Source: Bacteroidales bacterium (GTDB lineage Bacteria; Bacteroidota; Bacteroidia; Bacteroidales; Muribaculaceae). Taken from it: DNA of 64,000 bases. Below the pieces are notes generated by a model. The model had not been told where the DNA came from. It was given only the letters and a program-made list of their open reading frames with translations, and made no database searches. Of this stretch, positions 8,309-16,522 are shown in pieces. Where the stretch lies: NCBI GenBank assembly GCA_910575545.1, contig CAJTFH010000006.1, forward strand, positions 62,001 through 126,000, in the 5' to 3' direction. Each line of letters starts with the position of its first letter. Positions within the stretch are counted from its first letter, which is position 1. Both the position numbers and the translations under genes were made by a program.

Positions 8309-8695
8309 TCAGCATCCGGCTATGTTTCTGACAGCCATCCATGCCAACATGGCGAGTGCCACGGCTATCAGCGCCCGGGGGGTGGTTATCCGGCGGTAGA
8401 TTTTGCTGATGGTGTTGTTGGCGGGGAATATCCAATGCATGCCGCACAAAGACAGATAGGCTAAGGCTGCCGGTAGGATGTAGTTGTGGCTGACGGCTTC
8501 GGCTATGTGTCCTTCGAGCAGTGAGGCGAGCGCCCTTTGGCTGCCGCATCCCGGACAAGACAGGCTTGTGAGGGCGTGCACTGGACATAACGGCATCCAA
8601 CCGAGCGCACTTGTAATCCGGAGATAGAGAAAAATCATGGCCGCAGTAAGCATCAACGCTCCTGCGGCCATGATTATCCTTTTGTTTCCGTTCAT
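8309..8695 (-). CDS. DUF2752 family membrane protein
   Basis: A 128-residue membrane protein starting at ATG 8695 (MNGNKRIIMAAG); longer upstream extensions in this frame run through the preceding gene and are not credible. It has the DUF2752 signature CPVHALTSLSCPGCGSQRA (about 37-55) and three membrane segments. The start codon overlaps the TGA of the upstream GYF_2 gene by one base (TGATG), indicating translational coupling. Function of the family is unknown; the conserved cysteines suggest a metal or redox site, which is inference. Confidence 0.85.
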   Translation of the reverse strand: MNGNKRIIMAAGALMLTAAMIFLYLRITSALGWMPLCPVHALTSLSCPGCGSQRALASLLEGHIAEAVSHNYILPAALAYLSLCGMHWIFPANNTISKIYRRITTPRALIAVALAMLAWMAVRNIAGC

Positions 8696-9288
8696 CAGAG
8701 TAATCCCATGAATATGGCCTGGAACGGTATGCCGACCACTCCGCATACGATTGACGTGATTATGAACCATTGGGCCAGTTCGGAATAACGTTTGGCCTTT
8801 TGAAGGTCCCCACGGTAGTATGCGCTTTTTGTCATTGACGAAAATATGATGGCAGGTATGCCTATTATGGTGCAACAGAGCACTGTGACAATCACCGACC
8901 AGGCTATGTAGGCCGGAGGGCATGGTTCGGTGCACTGCTGTGCAATAGCCTGGGGTGGTGCTTCATATGGCTGGGTGTAAGCGGCCTGATGCCGGCAATG
9001 GCAGTCTGTTACCGTTGATGCCTGTTGCGGAGCGGCATATGCTTCGTTGTATGCCTCGACGGTAGCATCGTCTTCTGCCGCTTCAACATCGCTTTCCGAC
9101 CGGGCTTCTGCATCCATAAGTTGGGCGCGCTGCATTTCGGCTGCCAGTTCGGGAACTTCTCCTGCTTTAGCCCAGTCGGCCAAACCTTCATGCCACACAA
9201 GAGTCTCCGGCGTCAATCCGGCGTCGATGAGCTGGGTGGCGCTGTAGGGCCCGGCGTGTTTGTTGTCGATGATAATCCAGTATTCCAT
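8695..9288 (-). CDS. GYF_2 domain plus CD225/dispanin-like membrane protein
   Basis: A 197-residue protein with an N-terminal GYF_2 domain (YWIIIDNKHAGPYSATQL, WHEGLADWAKAGEVPEL; about 1-50), an acidic, Ala/Gln-rich linker with a Cys/His cluster (DCHCRHQ near 93), and a C-terminal two-helix CD225-like region (IAWSVIVTVLCCTIIGIPAIIFSS, then KSAYYRGDLQKAKRYSELAQ and a second helix). This GYF_2/CD225 fusion is common in Bacteroidetes; the role is not established. It is coupled to the DUF2752 gene and lies 54 bases after deoC. Confidence 0.85.
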   Translation of the reverse strand: MEYWIIIDNKHAGPYSATQLIDAGLTPETLVWHEGLADWAKAGEVPELAAEMQRAQLMDAEARSESDVEAAEDDATVEAYNEAYAAPQQASTVTDCHCRHQAAYTQPYEAPPQAIAQQCTEPCPPAYIAWSVIVTVLCCTIIGIPAIIFSSMTKSAYYRGDLQKAKRYSELAQWFIITSIVCGVVGIPFQAIFMGLL

Positions 9289-9342
9289 TGTGTGGGGTTA
9301 TGCTGGTTGGGTCTGTGCTTCAGGTTGATGACTGACAACCGT

Positions 9343-10230
9343 TTAGAAAAATCTGGTCTCGGTTCCGAAAATCGCGGTCAGCAGGTTGTTGGCCAGGCCG
9401 CTGGCTCCGATGCGGAAATATTCGTTGGTGAGCCATTTCTCGCCGAGCACCTCTTTGACTATGCAGTAGTAGCCTGCGGCCTCTTCTGGAGTGCGCACGC
9501 CTCCTGCGGGTTTGAATCCGACCATATTGCCGGTTTTTTCGTGATACTCTTTGATGCATTGGCACATCACATATGCTGCTTCGAGGCTTGCGCCTGGATA
9601 TTCCTTGCCGGTGGAGGTCTTGATGAAATCGGCTCCGCTATACATTGCCAGCACTGATGCAGCCTTGATATTGGCGGCTGTCTTCAATGCTCCTGTCTCA
9701 AGGATTACTTTCAGACGGGCGTTGCGGCAGGAATGCTTGAGCTCAGAAATCTCGTCGCACACTTCCTCGTAGTCTCCGTCGAGGAAATTGCCGAGGTTGA
9801 GCACGATGTCAATCTCATCGGCGCCACCTTCTACTGCCAGGGCGGTCTCTGCAACTTTCACTTCGATGAACGATTGCGAAGAGGGGAAGCACCCTGACAC
9901 GCAGGCAATATCCACCTCACTCACTTCGAGCACTGAGCGCACCACCTGTGAGAAATTCGGATAGACGCATATAGCGGCTACGTTTTTCATCTCGGGGTGT
10001 TCGGTCTCGAACTGGTTGACTTTCTCGGTGAAATCGGCCACGCTCTGGGGTGAGTCTGTCGATTTCAATGTGGTGAGGTCTATGCAGTTGAAAAGAAACT
10101 TATAGACGTCCGCATTCATATTCTCATGCAGATGGTCGGCGAGGATTTTCTCTACCGCTGCTTTCACGGCGCTATCGTCGGTGGTCACTTTCGACTCCTC
10201 GATTGCCTGGTGGTATTTGTCTTCTGCCAT
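9343..10230 (-). CDS. deoC: Deoxyribose-phosphate aldolase
   Basis: A 295-residue class I aldolase that cleaves 2-deoxyribose-5-phosphate to glyceraldehyde-3-phosphate and acetaldehyde in deoxynucleoside salvage (cytoplasm). The Schiff-base lysine is visible in DFIKTSTGKEYPGAS, with the phosphate-binding GFKPAGGVRTPEEA and the second catalytic site VILETGAL. The N-terminal extension of about 60 residues over E. coli-size short forms is usual in Bacteroidetes. It follows the saccharopine-dehydrogenase-like gene by 29 bases. Confidence 0.95.
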   Translation of the reverse strand: MAEDKYHQAIEESKVTTDDSAVKAAVEKILADHLHENMNADVYKFLFNCIDLTTLKSTDSPQSVADFTEKVNQFETEHPEMKNVAAICVYPNFSQVVRSVLEVSEVDIACVSGCFPSSQSFIEVKVAETALAVEGGADEIDIVLNLGNFLDGDYEEVCDEISELKHSCRNARLKVILETGALKTAANIKAASVLAMYSGADFIKTSTGKEYPGASLEAAYVMCQCIKEYHEKTGNMVGFKPAGGVRTPEEAAGYYCIVKEVLGEKWLTNEYFRIGASGLANNLLTAIFGTETRFF

Positions 10231-10259
10231 GGTTGCGTTGTTTTTGATTGTCGGTAATA

Positions 10260-11486
10260 TTATAACAATTCCAGGTCGCCGTTTACCACTTCATGCCAGG
10301 GAAGTCCCTGAATCGAAAGCTGCTCCATGAATGGATCGGGGTCGAATTCCTCAACGTTGTGCACTCCGGCTTTCTTCCATTTGCCGGTGAGAAGCATCAT
10401 GGCCCCGATCATGGCTGGCACGCCGGTGGTGTAGCTGACGGCCTGCATCCCGGTCTCCTTGTATGCCTCTTGGTGGGAGCAGTTGTTGTAGATGTAATAG
10501 GTCATCTCTTTCCCCTCTTTGTCTTTGCCTGAGATGCGGCAGCCGATGGAGGTTTCTCCGGTGTAGTTTTCTCCGAGATCCTGCGGGTCGGGGAGCACAG
10601 CTTTCAGGAATTGCAGGGGCACGATTTTCTGGCCGTTGTAGTCTATTTCATCGATGCGTGCCATCCCTATGTCCTGGATTACGCGCAGGTGGGTCAGGTA
10701 TTCCTGCCCGAATGTCATCCAGAAGCGTGCGCGTTTGATGGTGGGAAAATTCTGCACCAACGATTCCAGCTCTTCGTGATAAAGCAGGTAGCTGTCGCGC
10801 GGGCCTATGTTGGGGTAGCTCAGCTCCTTGTGTATTTCCAGCGGGCCGGTTGTCACCCATTTGCCGTCGAGCCAGTAGCGCCCGTTCTGGGTGATTTCGC
10901 GGATGTTTATCTCCGGGTTGAAGTTTGTTGCGAAGGCTTTTCCGTGGTTGCCGGCGTTGCAGTCAACTATGTCGAGGGTCTCCATGGCCGAGAAGTAGTG
11001 CTTGGCGGCATAGGCGGTGAACACGCCCGATACCCCCGGGTCGAATCCGCATCCGAGGATGGCTGTCAGCCCGGCTTTCTCGAAGCGCTCGCGGTAGGCC
11101 CACTGCCATGAATATTCAAAATGGGCAACGTCGCGCGGCTCGTAGTTGGCTGTGTCGAGGTAATGCACCCCGCATTCCAGACAGGCGTCCATGATGGTCA
11201 GATCCTGATAGGGGAGTGCCACGTTGATTACCATCTCCGGTTTGTGGCGGCGCAGAAGTTCACAAAGCTGCTCAACGCTGTCGGCATCAACGCTGTCGGT
11301 GCTGATTGCCGGCAATGTGCGCCCCGTTTTTTCCGCTGCTGCGGTTATGGCCGCAGCCAATGCGTCGCACTTTTTGCGGGTGCGTGAGGCTATGACTATT
11401 TCACTGAACACTTCAGGGTTCTGGGCGCACTTGTGGGCAACAACGCTACCCACCCCTCCGGCGCCGATGATGATGACTTTTGACAT
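10260..11486 (-). CDS. Carboxynorspermidine synthase-like (saccharopine dehydrogenase family)
   Basis: A 408-residue NAD(P)-dependent enzyme with the Rossmann motif VIIIGAGGVGSVVAHKCAQ at the N-terminus and GCGFDPGVSGVF at about 145-157, as in the LYS1-like carboxynorspermidine dehydrogenases. That enzyme reduces the Schiff base of diaminopropane (or putrescine) and aspartate semialdehyde in norspermidine/spermidine synthesis. The ATG at 11486 is preferred over the upstream one at 11537 because the Rossmann motif then starts at residue 4. The decarboxylase partner NspC is not in the window. A well-spaced promoter lies at 11611-11582. A role in lysine metabolism is less likely. Confidence 0.85.
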   Translation of the reverse strand: MSKVIIIGAGGVGSVVAHKCAQNPEVFSEIVIASRTRKKCDALAAAITAAAEKTGRTLPAISTDSVDADSVEQLCELLRRHKPEMVINVALPYQDLTIMDACLECGVHYLDTANYEPRDVAHFEYSWQWAYRERFEKAGLTAILGCGFDPGVSGVFTAYAAKHYFSAMETLDIVDCNAGNHGKAFATNFNPEINIREITQNGRYWLDGKWVTTGPLEIHKELSYPNIGPRDSYLLYHEELESLVQNFPTIKRARFWMTFGQEYLTHLRVIQDIGMARIDEIDYNGQKIVPLQFLKAVLPDPQDLGENYTGETSIGCRISGKDKEGKEMTYYIYNNCSHQEAYKETGMQAVSYTTGVPAMIGAMMLLTGKWKKAGVHNVEEFDPDPFMEQLSIQGLPWHEVVNGDLELL

Positions 11487-11581
11487 TATTTCTGTGTGGT
11501 TGTTTCTGCCGGTGGTGTAGTTCCGATATGCCGGCAATCTGTTAACAGACTGTTTTCGGTTGTTGTTTAGAGAGGATTATG

Positions 11582-11611
11582 CAAATTTACACAAAAACTC
11601 TGAAAAAACAA
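11582..11611 (-). promoter_or_regulatory. Promoter of the saccharopine-dehydrogenase-like/deoC operon
   Basis: On the minus strand: GTTG, 19-base spacer, TAAATTTG. This matches the Bacteroidetes -33/-7 spacing. It gives a leader of roughly 90 nt before ATG 11486. Confidence 0.6.
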
Positions 11612-11619
11612 CATCCCGT

Positions 11620-12184
11620 TTACCAGATTGAGTCTACAGAAAAAACCTCCAGGTCTTTCACCTCTATGCGGTTGCCCCAGAAATGGAAGCCTTCGGTGTT
11701 GTTGGGGTCGGGGCGTCGCTCCATGGAGTAGGAATAAAGGCCTCCGTCGATGAATACCTCGATTGATGTGCGGTCTATATAGATGTCGGCACTGAGTTCC
11801 ATGCTGGTGGGGTCTTGTAGAACTCTTTCATATGGCGGTTCGCTTCATCTGAAGTGAGCGATCCCCATGCCCCGTCAGGTTTAAACCGTGTTTCGGCAAT
11901 CCCCTTTCGTCTCCGTCGTATGTGAGGGTGACATTTTGCCCCTTATAGGCCGACATGTCCTTGAAAACCCAATAGTCTGCTTCATCGGGAGCCACGCGCA
12001 CCACAACCGACAATTCCGGAATCCCCTTGGCGGTGAAGGTCAGCCGAGTGCGGTCAACTTTATGCGACACCGGAATGTTGAGATAGCGTTTTGATATTTT
12101 GAACGTTGTTTCAGCTCCGGTCATGACAGCAGGCAACAACATCAGGGCAGAAAGGAGCGCAACGATTTTTCTTGACTTTTTCAT
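11620..12184 (-). pseudogene. GH32 levanase/fructosidase remnant with catalytic domain deleted
   Basis: From ATG 12184 a signal peptide (MKKSRKIVALLSALMLLPAVMTGA) and an N-terminal beta-domain of the DUF4980 type seen before GH32 enzymes (FKISKRYLNIPVSH, DYWVFKDMSAYKGQ) run to a stop at 11828. The last 60 residues, in another frame from 11802 to 11620, are the end of a GH32 C-terminal beta-sandwich (ADIYIDRTSIEVFIDGG, FWGNRIEVKDLEVFSVDSIW). The five-bladed propeller with the catalytic Asp and Glu is missing. An internal deletion of about 1.2 kb plus a frameshift explains this. No neighbouring fructan genes (SusCD, fructokinase) are present. Confidence 0.8.
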
Positions 12185-12382
12185 GGTTATGTTATAAATA
12201 ATTGTCTTGGATTTTGGTAAGCAGAGGTAGCCAAACATTGACTATATGACGGTCCAAAATGTTGTAAATGTTATAAAAACTGCTGCATGACACAGATCAC
12301 ACTCTTCTCCGACCAGCTTTTTCTTCCACAAGCGGGGACAAAAGAGCAACCGGCAGCCCACTGCCGTTAGGCGGATTTGTTG

Positions 12383-12390
12383 TAACTTTG
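12383..12390 (+). promoter_or_regulatory. -7 box upstream of uvrC
   Basis: TAACTTTG, 19 bases before the uvrC ATG, fits TAnnTTTG. It would give a very short leader. No matching -33 box. Confidence 0.45.
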
Positions 12391-12409
12391 AAGTAAACAA
12401 CCGTAGCAG

Positions 12410-14230
12410 ATGGGAAAGCATTCAAAAAACAAGTCGCCGGAACTACAGCAGAAGCTGGCGATACTGCCGGAATCGCCGGGGGTGTATATGTATTACGACG
12501 CCGAGGGCACGGTCATTTACGTTGGTAAGGCCAAGAATCTCAAGCGGCGGGTGTCGTCGTATTTCAACCGCACCCACGACGTTTTGCGCACGGCGCTGCT
12601 GGTGCGCGCTATCGCCGACATGAGCTATATCGTGGTGCCTACGGAGCAGGATGCCCTGAATCTTGAAAACTCGATGATCAAGGAGTATAAGCCCCGCTAC
12701 AATGTGCTGCTCAAAGATGATAAATCATACCCATGGATATGTGTTACCCGTGAGCTTTATCCCCGCGTGTTCATGACACGCCAGCGCCTGAAAGACGGTT
12801 CGAAATATTTCGGACCTTACACCGAGGCCGGGTCGGCGCGGGCTGTGCTTGAGCTTGCCCGCGAGCTTTATCCTATACGAACATGCCGGTTGCCTATAAC
12901 TCCCGAATATCTTGCGCGGGGAAAAGGTAGGTTATGCCTGGAATACCATCTTAAACGCTGCCTCGGTTGTTGCACCGGTCGCATATCTCCGGAAGATTAT
13001 GCGGTATATATCGAGCATATCCGCCAGATTCTGCGTGGTGAGACCGGTGAGCTGATGGCCTATCTCCGCTCGGAGATGGAGCGCCTGTCGGCAGACCTGC
13101 GGTTTGAGGAGGCCGAGGTGCTGAAGCAGAAATACAGGCTGGTGGAGCGCTACCGGGCCAAGAGCGTCATTGTCAGCCAGACCATCGACAATGTGGATGT
13201 GTTCGGGGTTGATGACGACGACCGCGACGTGTATATCAACTACATGCATGTGCGCCGCGGGGCGGTGGTGCGCAGTGTCACCCTTCAGTATAAACGTCGT
13301 ATGGAGGAGACTGTGCCAGAACTGCTGTCGTATGCAATTGATGAAATCCACACCCGGTTCGGCGCTGTCTGCGACGAGGTGGTTGTGCCGGAACTGCCCG
13401 ATTCGGAGTTTGATGGTGTCACATTCATTGTTCCGCAGCGGGGCGACAAGGCAAAACTGCTTGATGTGTCGGTGCGCAACGCCCGTCAGAGCAAAATCGA
13501 CAATCTCAAGAATCTTGAGAAGACCGACCCGGAAAAACGCGCCGAGCGCACACTTGAACGCATGAAGGCCGATTTCCGGCTCAACGTGCTGCCGCGGCAT
13601 ATCGAATGCTTCGATAACTCCAACATCCAGGGCACCAACCCGGTGGCAAGTTGTGTGGTGTTCCGCGACGCCAAACCGTCGAAGAAAGACTACCGCCATT
13701 TCAATATCAAGACCGTGGAAGGTCCCGACGATTTCGCGTCGATGAAAGAGGTGCTTACCCGTCGCTACACCCGCTTGATGGAGGAGTCCCCAGACGACCT
13801 TCCCCAGCTGATAGTCGTCGACGGTGGCAAAGGGCAGCTTTCCGCTGCAGTGGAAGCTCTCGACGAAATAGGGCTGCGCGGCACAATCGCCGTGGTAGGC
13901 ATCGCCAAACGCCTTGAGGAGATATATTTCCCCGGCGACAGTGTGCCGCTCTATATCGACAAAAACTCCGAATCGCTCCGTGTGGTGCAGCATCTTCGCG
14001 ACGAAGCCCACCGTTTCGGCATCACCCACCACCGCAACCGCCGCTCCAAGTCGGCCATCGTCAGCGAGCTTTCCTCAATCAAAGGGATAGGCCCCGGCAC
14101 AGAGCAGACCCTCCTTGCCCACTTCAGAAGCGTAAAACGCATCAGCGAGGCTTCCCTCGACGTCCTCGCCTCAGTCATCGGCCCAGCCAAAGCCCGCCTC
14201 GTCCGCGCCCACTTCACCACTCATAATTAA
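12410..14230 (+). CDS. uvrC: UvrABC excinuclease subunit C
   Basis: A 606-residue nucleotide-excision-repair nuclease that cuts on both sides of a lesion after UvrB loading. Visible domains: GIY-YIG nuclease (GVYMYYDAEGTVIYVGKAKNLKRRV, about 24-48), a cysteine cluster (CLEYHLKRCLGCCTG, about 178-192), UVR helix (RFEEAEVLKQKYRLVERY), RNase H-like C-terminal nuclease (HIECFDNSNIQGT, about 398; VVDGGKGQL, about 470) and tandem HhH (IKGIGPGTEQTLLAHF). Length is normal. It is flanked by two pseudogenes and reads alone. A long open frame antisense to it (12932-14032) is a codon-bias shadow. Confidence 0.97.
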   Translation: MGKHSKNKSPELQQKLAILPESPGVYMYYDAEGTVIYVGKAKNLKRRVSSYFNRTHDVLRTALLVRAIADMSYIVVPTEQDALNLENSMIKEYKPRYNVLLKDDKSYPWICVTRELYPRVFMTRQRLKDGSKYFGPYTEAGSARAVLELARELYPIRTCRLPITPEYLARGKGRLCLEYHLKRCLGCCTGRISPEDYAVYIEHIRQILRGETGELMAYLRSEMERLSADLRFEEAEVLKQKYRLVERYRAKSVIVSQTIDNVDVFGVDDDDRDVYINYMHVRRGAVVRSVTLQYKRRMEETVPELLSYAIDEIHTRFGAVCDEVVVPELPDSEFDGVTFIVPQRGDKAKLLDVSVRNARQSKIDNLKNLEKTDPEKRAERTLERMKADFRLNVLPRHIECFDNSNIQGTNPVASCVVFRDAKPSKKDYRHFNIKTVEGPDDFASMKEVLTRRYTRLMEESPDDLPQLIVVDGGKGQLSAAVEALDEIGLRGTIAVVGIAKRLEEIYFPGDSVPLYIDKNSESLRVVQHLRDEAHRFGITHHRNRRSKSAIVSELSSIKGIGPGTEQTLLAHFRSVKRISEASLDVLASVIGPAKARLVRAHFTTHN

Positions 14231-14269
14231 ATTCAATCATTTTTGCTGAGGTGGAGTATTGCTTCGGTT

Positions 14270-14560
14270 TTATATTGCAGATGATGAATCAATGTCGTTT
14301 AGCAGAGATATGCCGATTCGTTCCACTATTCCGGTGACAAGGGCATTGCCCATCAGGAATGCGCGGCGCATGTCAGATGTACCCTGGGTGTGGTTGTCGG
14401 GAAACATGTTAAGGCGTTCCAGCTCTATGGGTGTGAGTCGTCTGTAGCGTCCGGAAGGAGTTTGCACAACATGCTTGAATCGCGAAGGAGCTGCGCCTCC
14501 TTCTCCTGTAATTATAGTTCGTGAGGGCTTATCGATGCGGTTTGGAGCAAAGGCGTGCAT
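14270..14560 (-). pseudogene. C-terminal fragment of a DNA cytosine-5 methyltransferase
   Basis: The 96-residue open frame contains only the end of an m5C methyltransferase: APNRIDKPSRTIITGEGG, then RYRRLTPIELERLNMFPDNHT and FLMGNALVTGIVERIG, corresponding to motifs IX-X. The catalytic PC motif, the AdoMet-binding motifs I-VIII and the target-recognition region are absent. Its upstream boundary fuses, out of frame, to the restriction-enzyme fragment at 14512-14787. Confidence 0.85.
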
Positions 14561-14787
14561 TTCAGTTCTACTCCGGCTTCTTTGAAATCCGCATGCCTGT
14601 CGGAATTTACCTCGTAGTTGAAAAACAGTTCCTCGACCATCTGTCCAAGTCCCCCTTTCCCTTTCCGGGTTGCCGATGCAATCTCTTTACCGAAAATGTC
14701 ATATAGGCTTTTGCCAATCAGATATTGGCAGAAATCATATATTGCGGTTGGATTATTCCGGTCATAATCGGCTTTGAAGTTGTTCAT
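14512..14787 (-). pseudogene. N-terminal fragment of a Sau3AI/MutH-type restriction endonuclease
   Basis: The 91-residue frame starts MNNFKADYDRNNPTAIYDFCQYL and includes GLGQMVEELFF and DFKEAGVELKCTPL. The latter has the D...E-x-K active-site layout of the MutH/Sau3AI nucleases. Homology ends at about 14553-14561, where the sequence changes into the methyltransferase tail in a different frame and the last ten codons are frame-shifted methyltransferase DNA. A single deletion joining the start of the endonuclease gene to the end of the methyltransferase gene accounts for the picture. Confidence 0.75.
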
Positions 14788-14822
14788 CAGTTTTGTTGCT
14801 TGTGTGGTTACTCCTCTTGATG

Positions 14823-14830
14823 CAAATTTA
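14823..14830 (-). promoter_or_regulatory. -7 box upstream of the restriction-enzyme remnant
   Basis: TAAATTTG on the minus strand, about 36 bases before ATG 14787. It may be the old promoter of the restriction-modification operon. Confidence 0.4.
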
Positions 14831-14861
14831 CAGAAAAAACCTGAGAATACCCCGGCTCTTT

Positions 14862-15860
14862 TTATATGATTGGATCAAGGGCAGTGGGGGTGGGGCGGGC
14901 GTTGCGGATGAGGCCGGCGAGGCGGGTGCGTTTGACCGGGGAGTGTCTGAAAAGGGTGGAGAAGGTGGGCTGGGTCATGTTGAGGATGTCGGCATGGGAG
15001 AGTGTGCGGAGGGATGGGCGGAGGTGGAATTCGGCGATTCTGGTGGGTAGGGGGCGGCGGTTGTGTGGGCATACACGCTGGCATTCGTCGCAGCCGTAGA
15101 CGCGGTTGCCCAGTATGCCGGCGATTGGCCGTGATGTGCCGTCAGGCATGGCGAGGGTATCGGGCAGGTCGCCCCGGTGTTCGATGGTGAGATAGGAGAC
15201 GCAGCGGCGCGCGTCAATGTCGCCGTCAGCGCCTATGGCCTGGCCGGGGCAGGCTGTCAGGCATCGGCGGCATCCCAGGCAACTGCGACGGCATGGTTCG
15301 TCGGGGGAGACATGGGCGTTGAAGATGACGGTGGCGAGGAAAACATATGAGCCTACACCATCGACTATCAGCTGTCCGTTGCGGCCTATGAACCCTATTC
15401 CTGCCTCTACGGCCCAGTAGCGCTCGCGTAGAGGGGCGGAGTCGATGCATATGCGCCCTTTTATCCCGAGGCTGTCAAGATGCGCTAAAACCGGTTGCAG
15501 ACGTTGCCTCAGCACCTCGTGGTAGTCGCTGCCGTGGGCATACATGGCTATCCGTGCGGCATCGGGAGTCTGCCGCTCTGTGTGGTAGTAGGAGAATGCA
15601 CACACCATGAGGGTGCATGGTTCTTCGGGGTTTATACCGTTGAGCAGCAGCCTTGGATTCTGTCTGATATCAGGGTAATTCTTCATGTAGGCCATGCCGC
15701 CATGCTTCCCTTCCGAAAGCCAGCTGTTGAACCGGTCAACGGATTCCTCTCTAACGGGGTGTGCTGCGGCGAAGCCGGTTTTCTGCGCTCCCGCCCGATG
15801 CGTAAGTGAGATTAGTTCCTCTTTAAGGCGTTCCATTGCCATGCGTTCATTGCCAAGCAT
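14862..15860 (-). CDS. queG: Epoxyqueuosine reductase
   Basis: A 332-residue cobalamin-dependent iron-sulfur enzyme that reduces epoxyqueuosine to queuosine in tRNA, the last step of queuosine synthesis. Two 4Fe-4S clusters are visible: CRRSCLGCRRCLTACPGQ (about 195-212) and CDECQRVCPHN (about 253-263). The N-terminal B12-binding region carries the family aspartate in CIDSAPLRERYWAVEAGIGFIG. It is the third gene of a run with the polysaccharide deacetylase (21-base gap) and the DUF2723 gene. Several in-frame ATGs at 15860, 15842 and 15836 are possible starts. Confidence 0.95.
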   Translation of the reverse strand: MLGNERMAMERLKEELISLTHRAGAQKTGFAAAHPVREESVDRFNSWLSEGKHGGMAYMKNYPDIRQNPRLLLNGINPEEPCTLMVCAFSYYHTERQTPDAARIAMYAHGSDYHEVLRQRLQPVLAHLDSLGIKGRICIDSAPLRERYWAVEAGIGFIGRNGQLIVDGVGSYVFLATVIFNAHVSPDEPCRRSCLGCRRCLTACPGQAIGADGDIDARRCVSYLTIEHRGDLPDTLAMPDGTSRPIAGILGNRVYGCDECQRVCPHNRRPLPTRIAEFHLRPSLRTLSHADILNMTQPTFSTLFRHSPVKRTRLAGLIRNARPTPTALDPII

Positions 15861-15881
15861 TCAGATACGATAGCCTGCGTG

Positions 15882-16499
15882 TCAGTCGCCGAGCCGTCCG
15901 AAATTGTAGCCCCTGGCCTGTAGCCATTCGATTGCGAGGGGAAGGGCGGTTTTCATGTTTTTTTCGGCTTTCAGCGAGTCGTGGAACACGATGATTGACC
16001 CGTTGCGGGCGTAACGGCGCACGTTGGCAAACACCTTTTCAGGAGTCATCTTTTTACTGTAGTCGCGCGTCACCAGGTCATACATCACAATGTTGTAGTG
16101 GTCTTTGATGGCGCGGGCCTGTTTCCAGCGGATAAGGCCGTGGGGCGGCCGGAACAGCGAGCTGCCAATCAGGTCGTTGGCCTCGGTGATGTCGTGCATG
16201 TAACGGTAGGAGTTCACCTTCATGCCCTGCAGATGGTGCATTGTGTGGTTGCCCACGCTGTGGCCGCGCCGTTTCACCTCCTCAAACAGTTCGGGGTTGC
16301 GCGCCACATTATCACCCACCATGAAGAAAGTGGCCTTTATGCCATAGTGGTCGAGGGTGTCGAGCACCCACGGGGTCACTTCCGGTATGGGGCCGTCATC
16401 GAAGGTGAGGAATACCATCTTCTCCCCATGTTTCTTAAGCCTCCATATGGCTTCGGGAAACAGTCGGCGGTAGATTACCGGTGGTTGCTCAATCAGCAT
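15882..16499 (-). CDS. Polysaccharide deacetylase (NodB homology)
   Basis: A 205-residue CE4-type domain without a recognisable signal peptide. Motif 1 TFDDG (about 32-36), motif 2 HSVGNHTMHH (metal-binding histidines), motif 3 RPPHGLIRW and a final HDS (IIVFHDSLKAE) are all present, so the metal site and catalytic base appear intact. The family removes N-acetyl groups from GlcNAc polymers, for example peptidoglycan or lipid-linked sugars. It lies 23 bases after the DUF2723 gene, suggesting work on an envelope glycan; the actual substrate is unknown. Confidence 0.9.
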   Translation of the reverse strand: MLIEQPPVIYRRLFPEAIWRLKKHGEKMVFLTFDDGPIPEVTPWVLDTLDHYGIKATFFMVGDNVARNPELFEEVKRRGHSVGNHTMHHLQGMKVNSYRYMHDITEANDLIGSSLFRPPHGLIRWKQARAIKDHYNIVMYDLVTRDYSKKMTPEKVFANVRRYARNGSIIVFHDSLKAEKNMKTALPLAIEWLQARGYNFGRLGD

Positions 16500-16522
16500 G
16501 GCTACTTGTGGTTGGCGGTTTC

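Noticed and set aside
8695-8935. Upstream extension of the DUF2752 frame into the GYF_2 gene
   Set aside because: The extension is the GYF_2/CD225 coding DNA in another frame; the ATG at 8695 in TGATG overlap is the natural start.
12932-14032. Long open frame (366 codons) on the minus strand inside uvrC
   Set aside because: It lies fully antisense to a clear uvrC, has no family motifs, and is explained by the high GC at third codon positions of uvrC.
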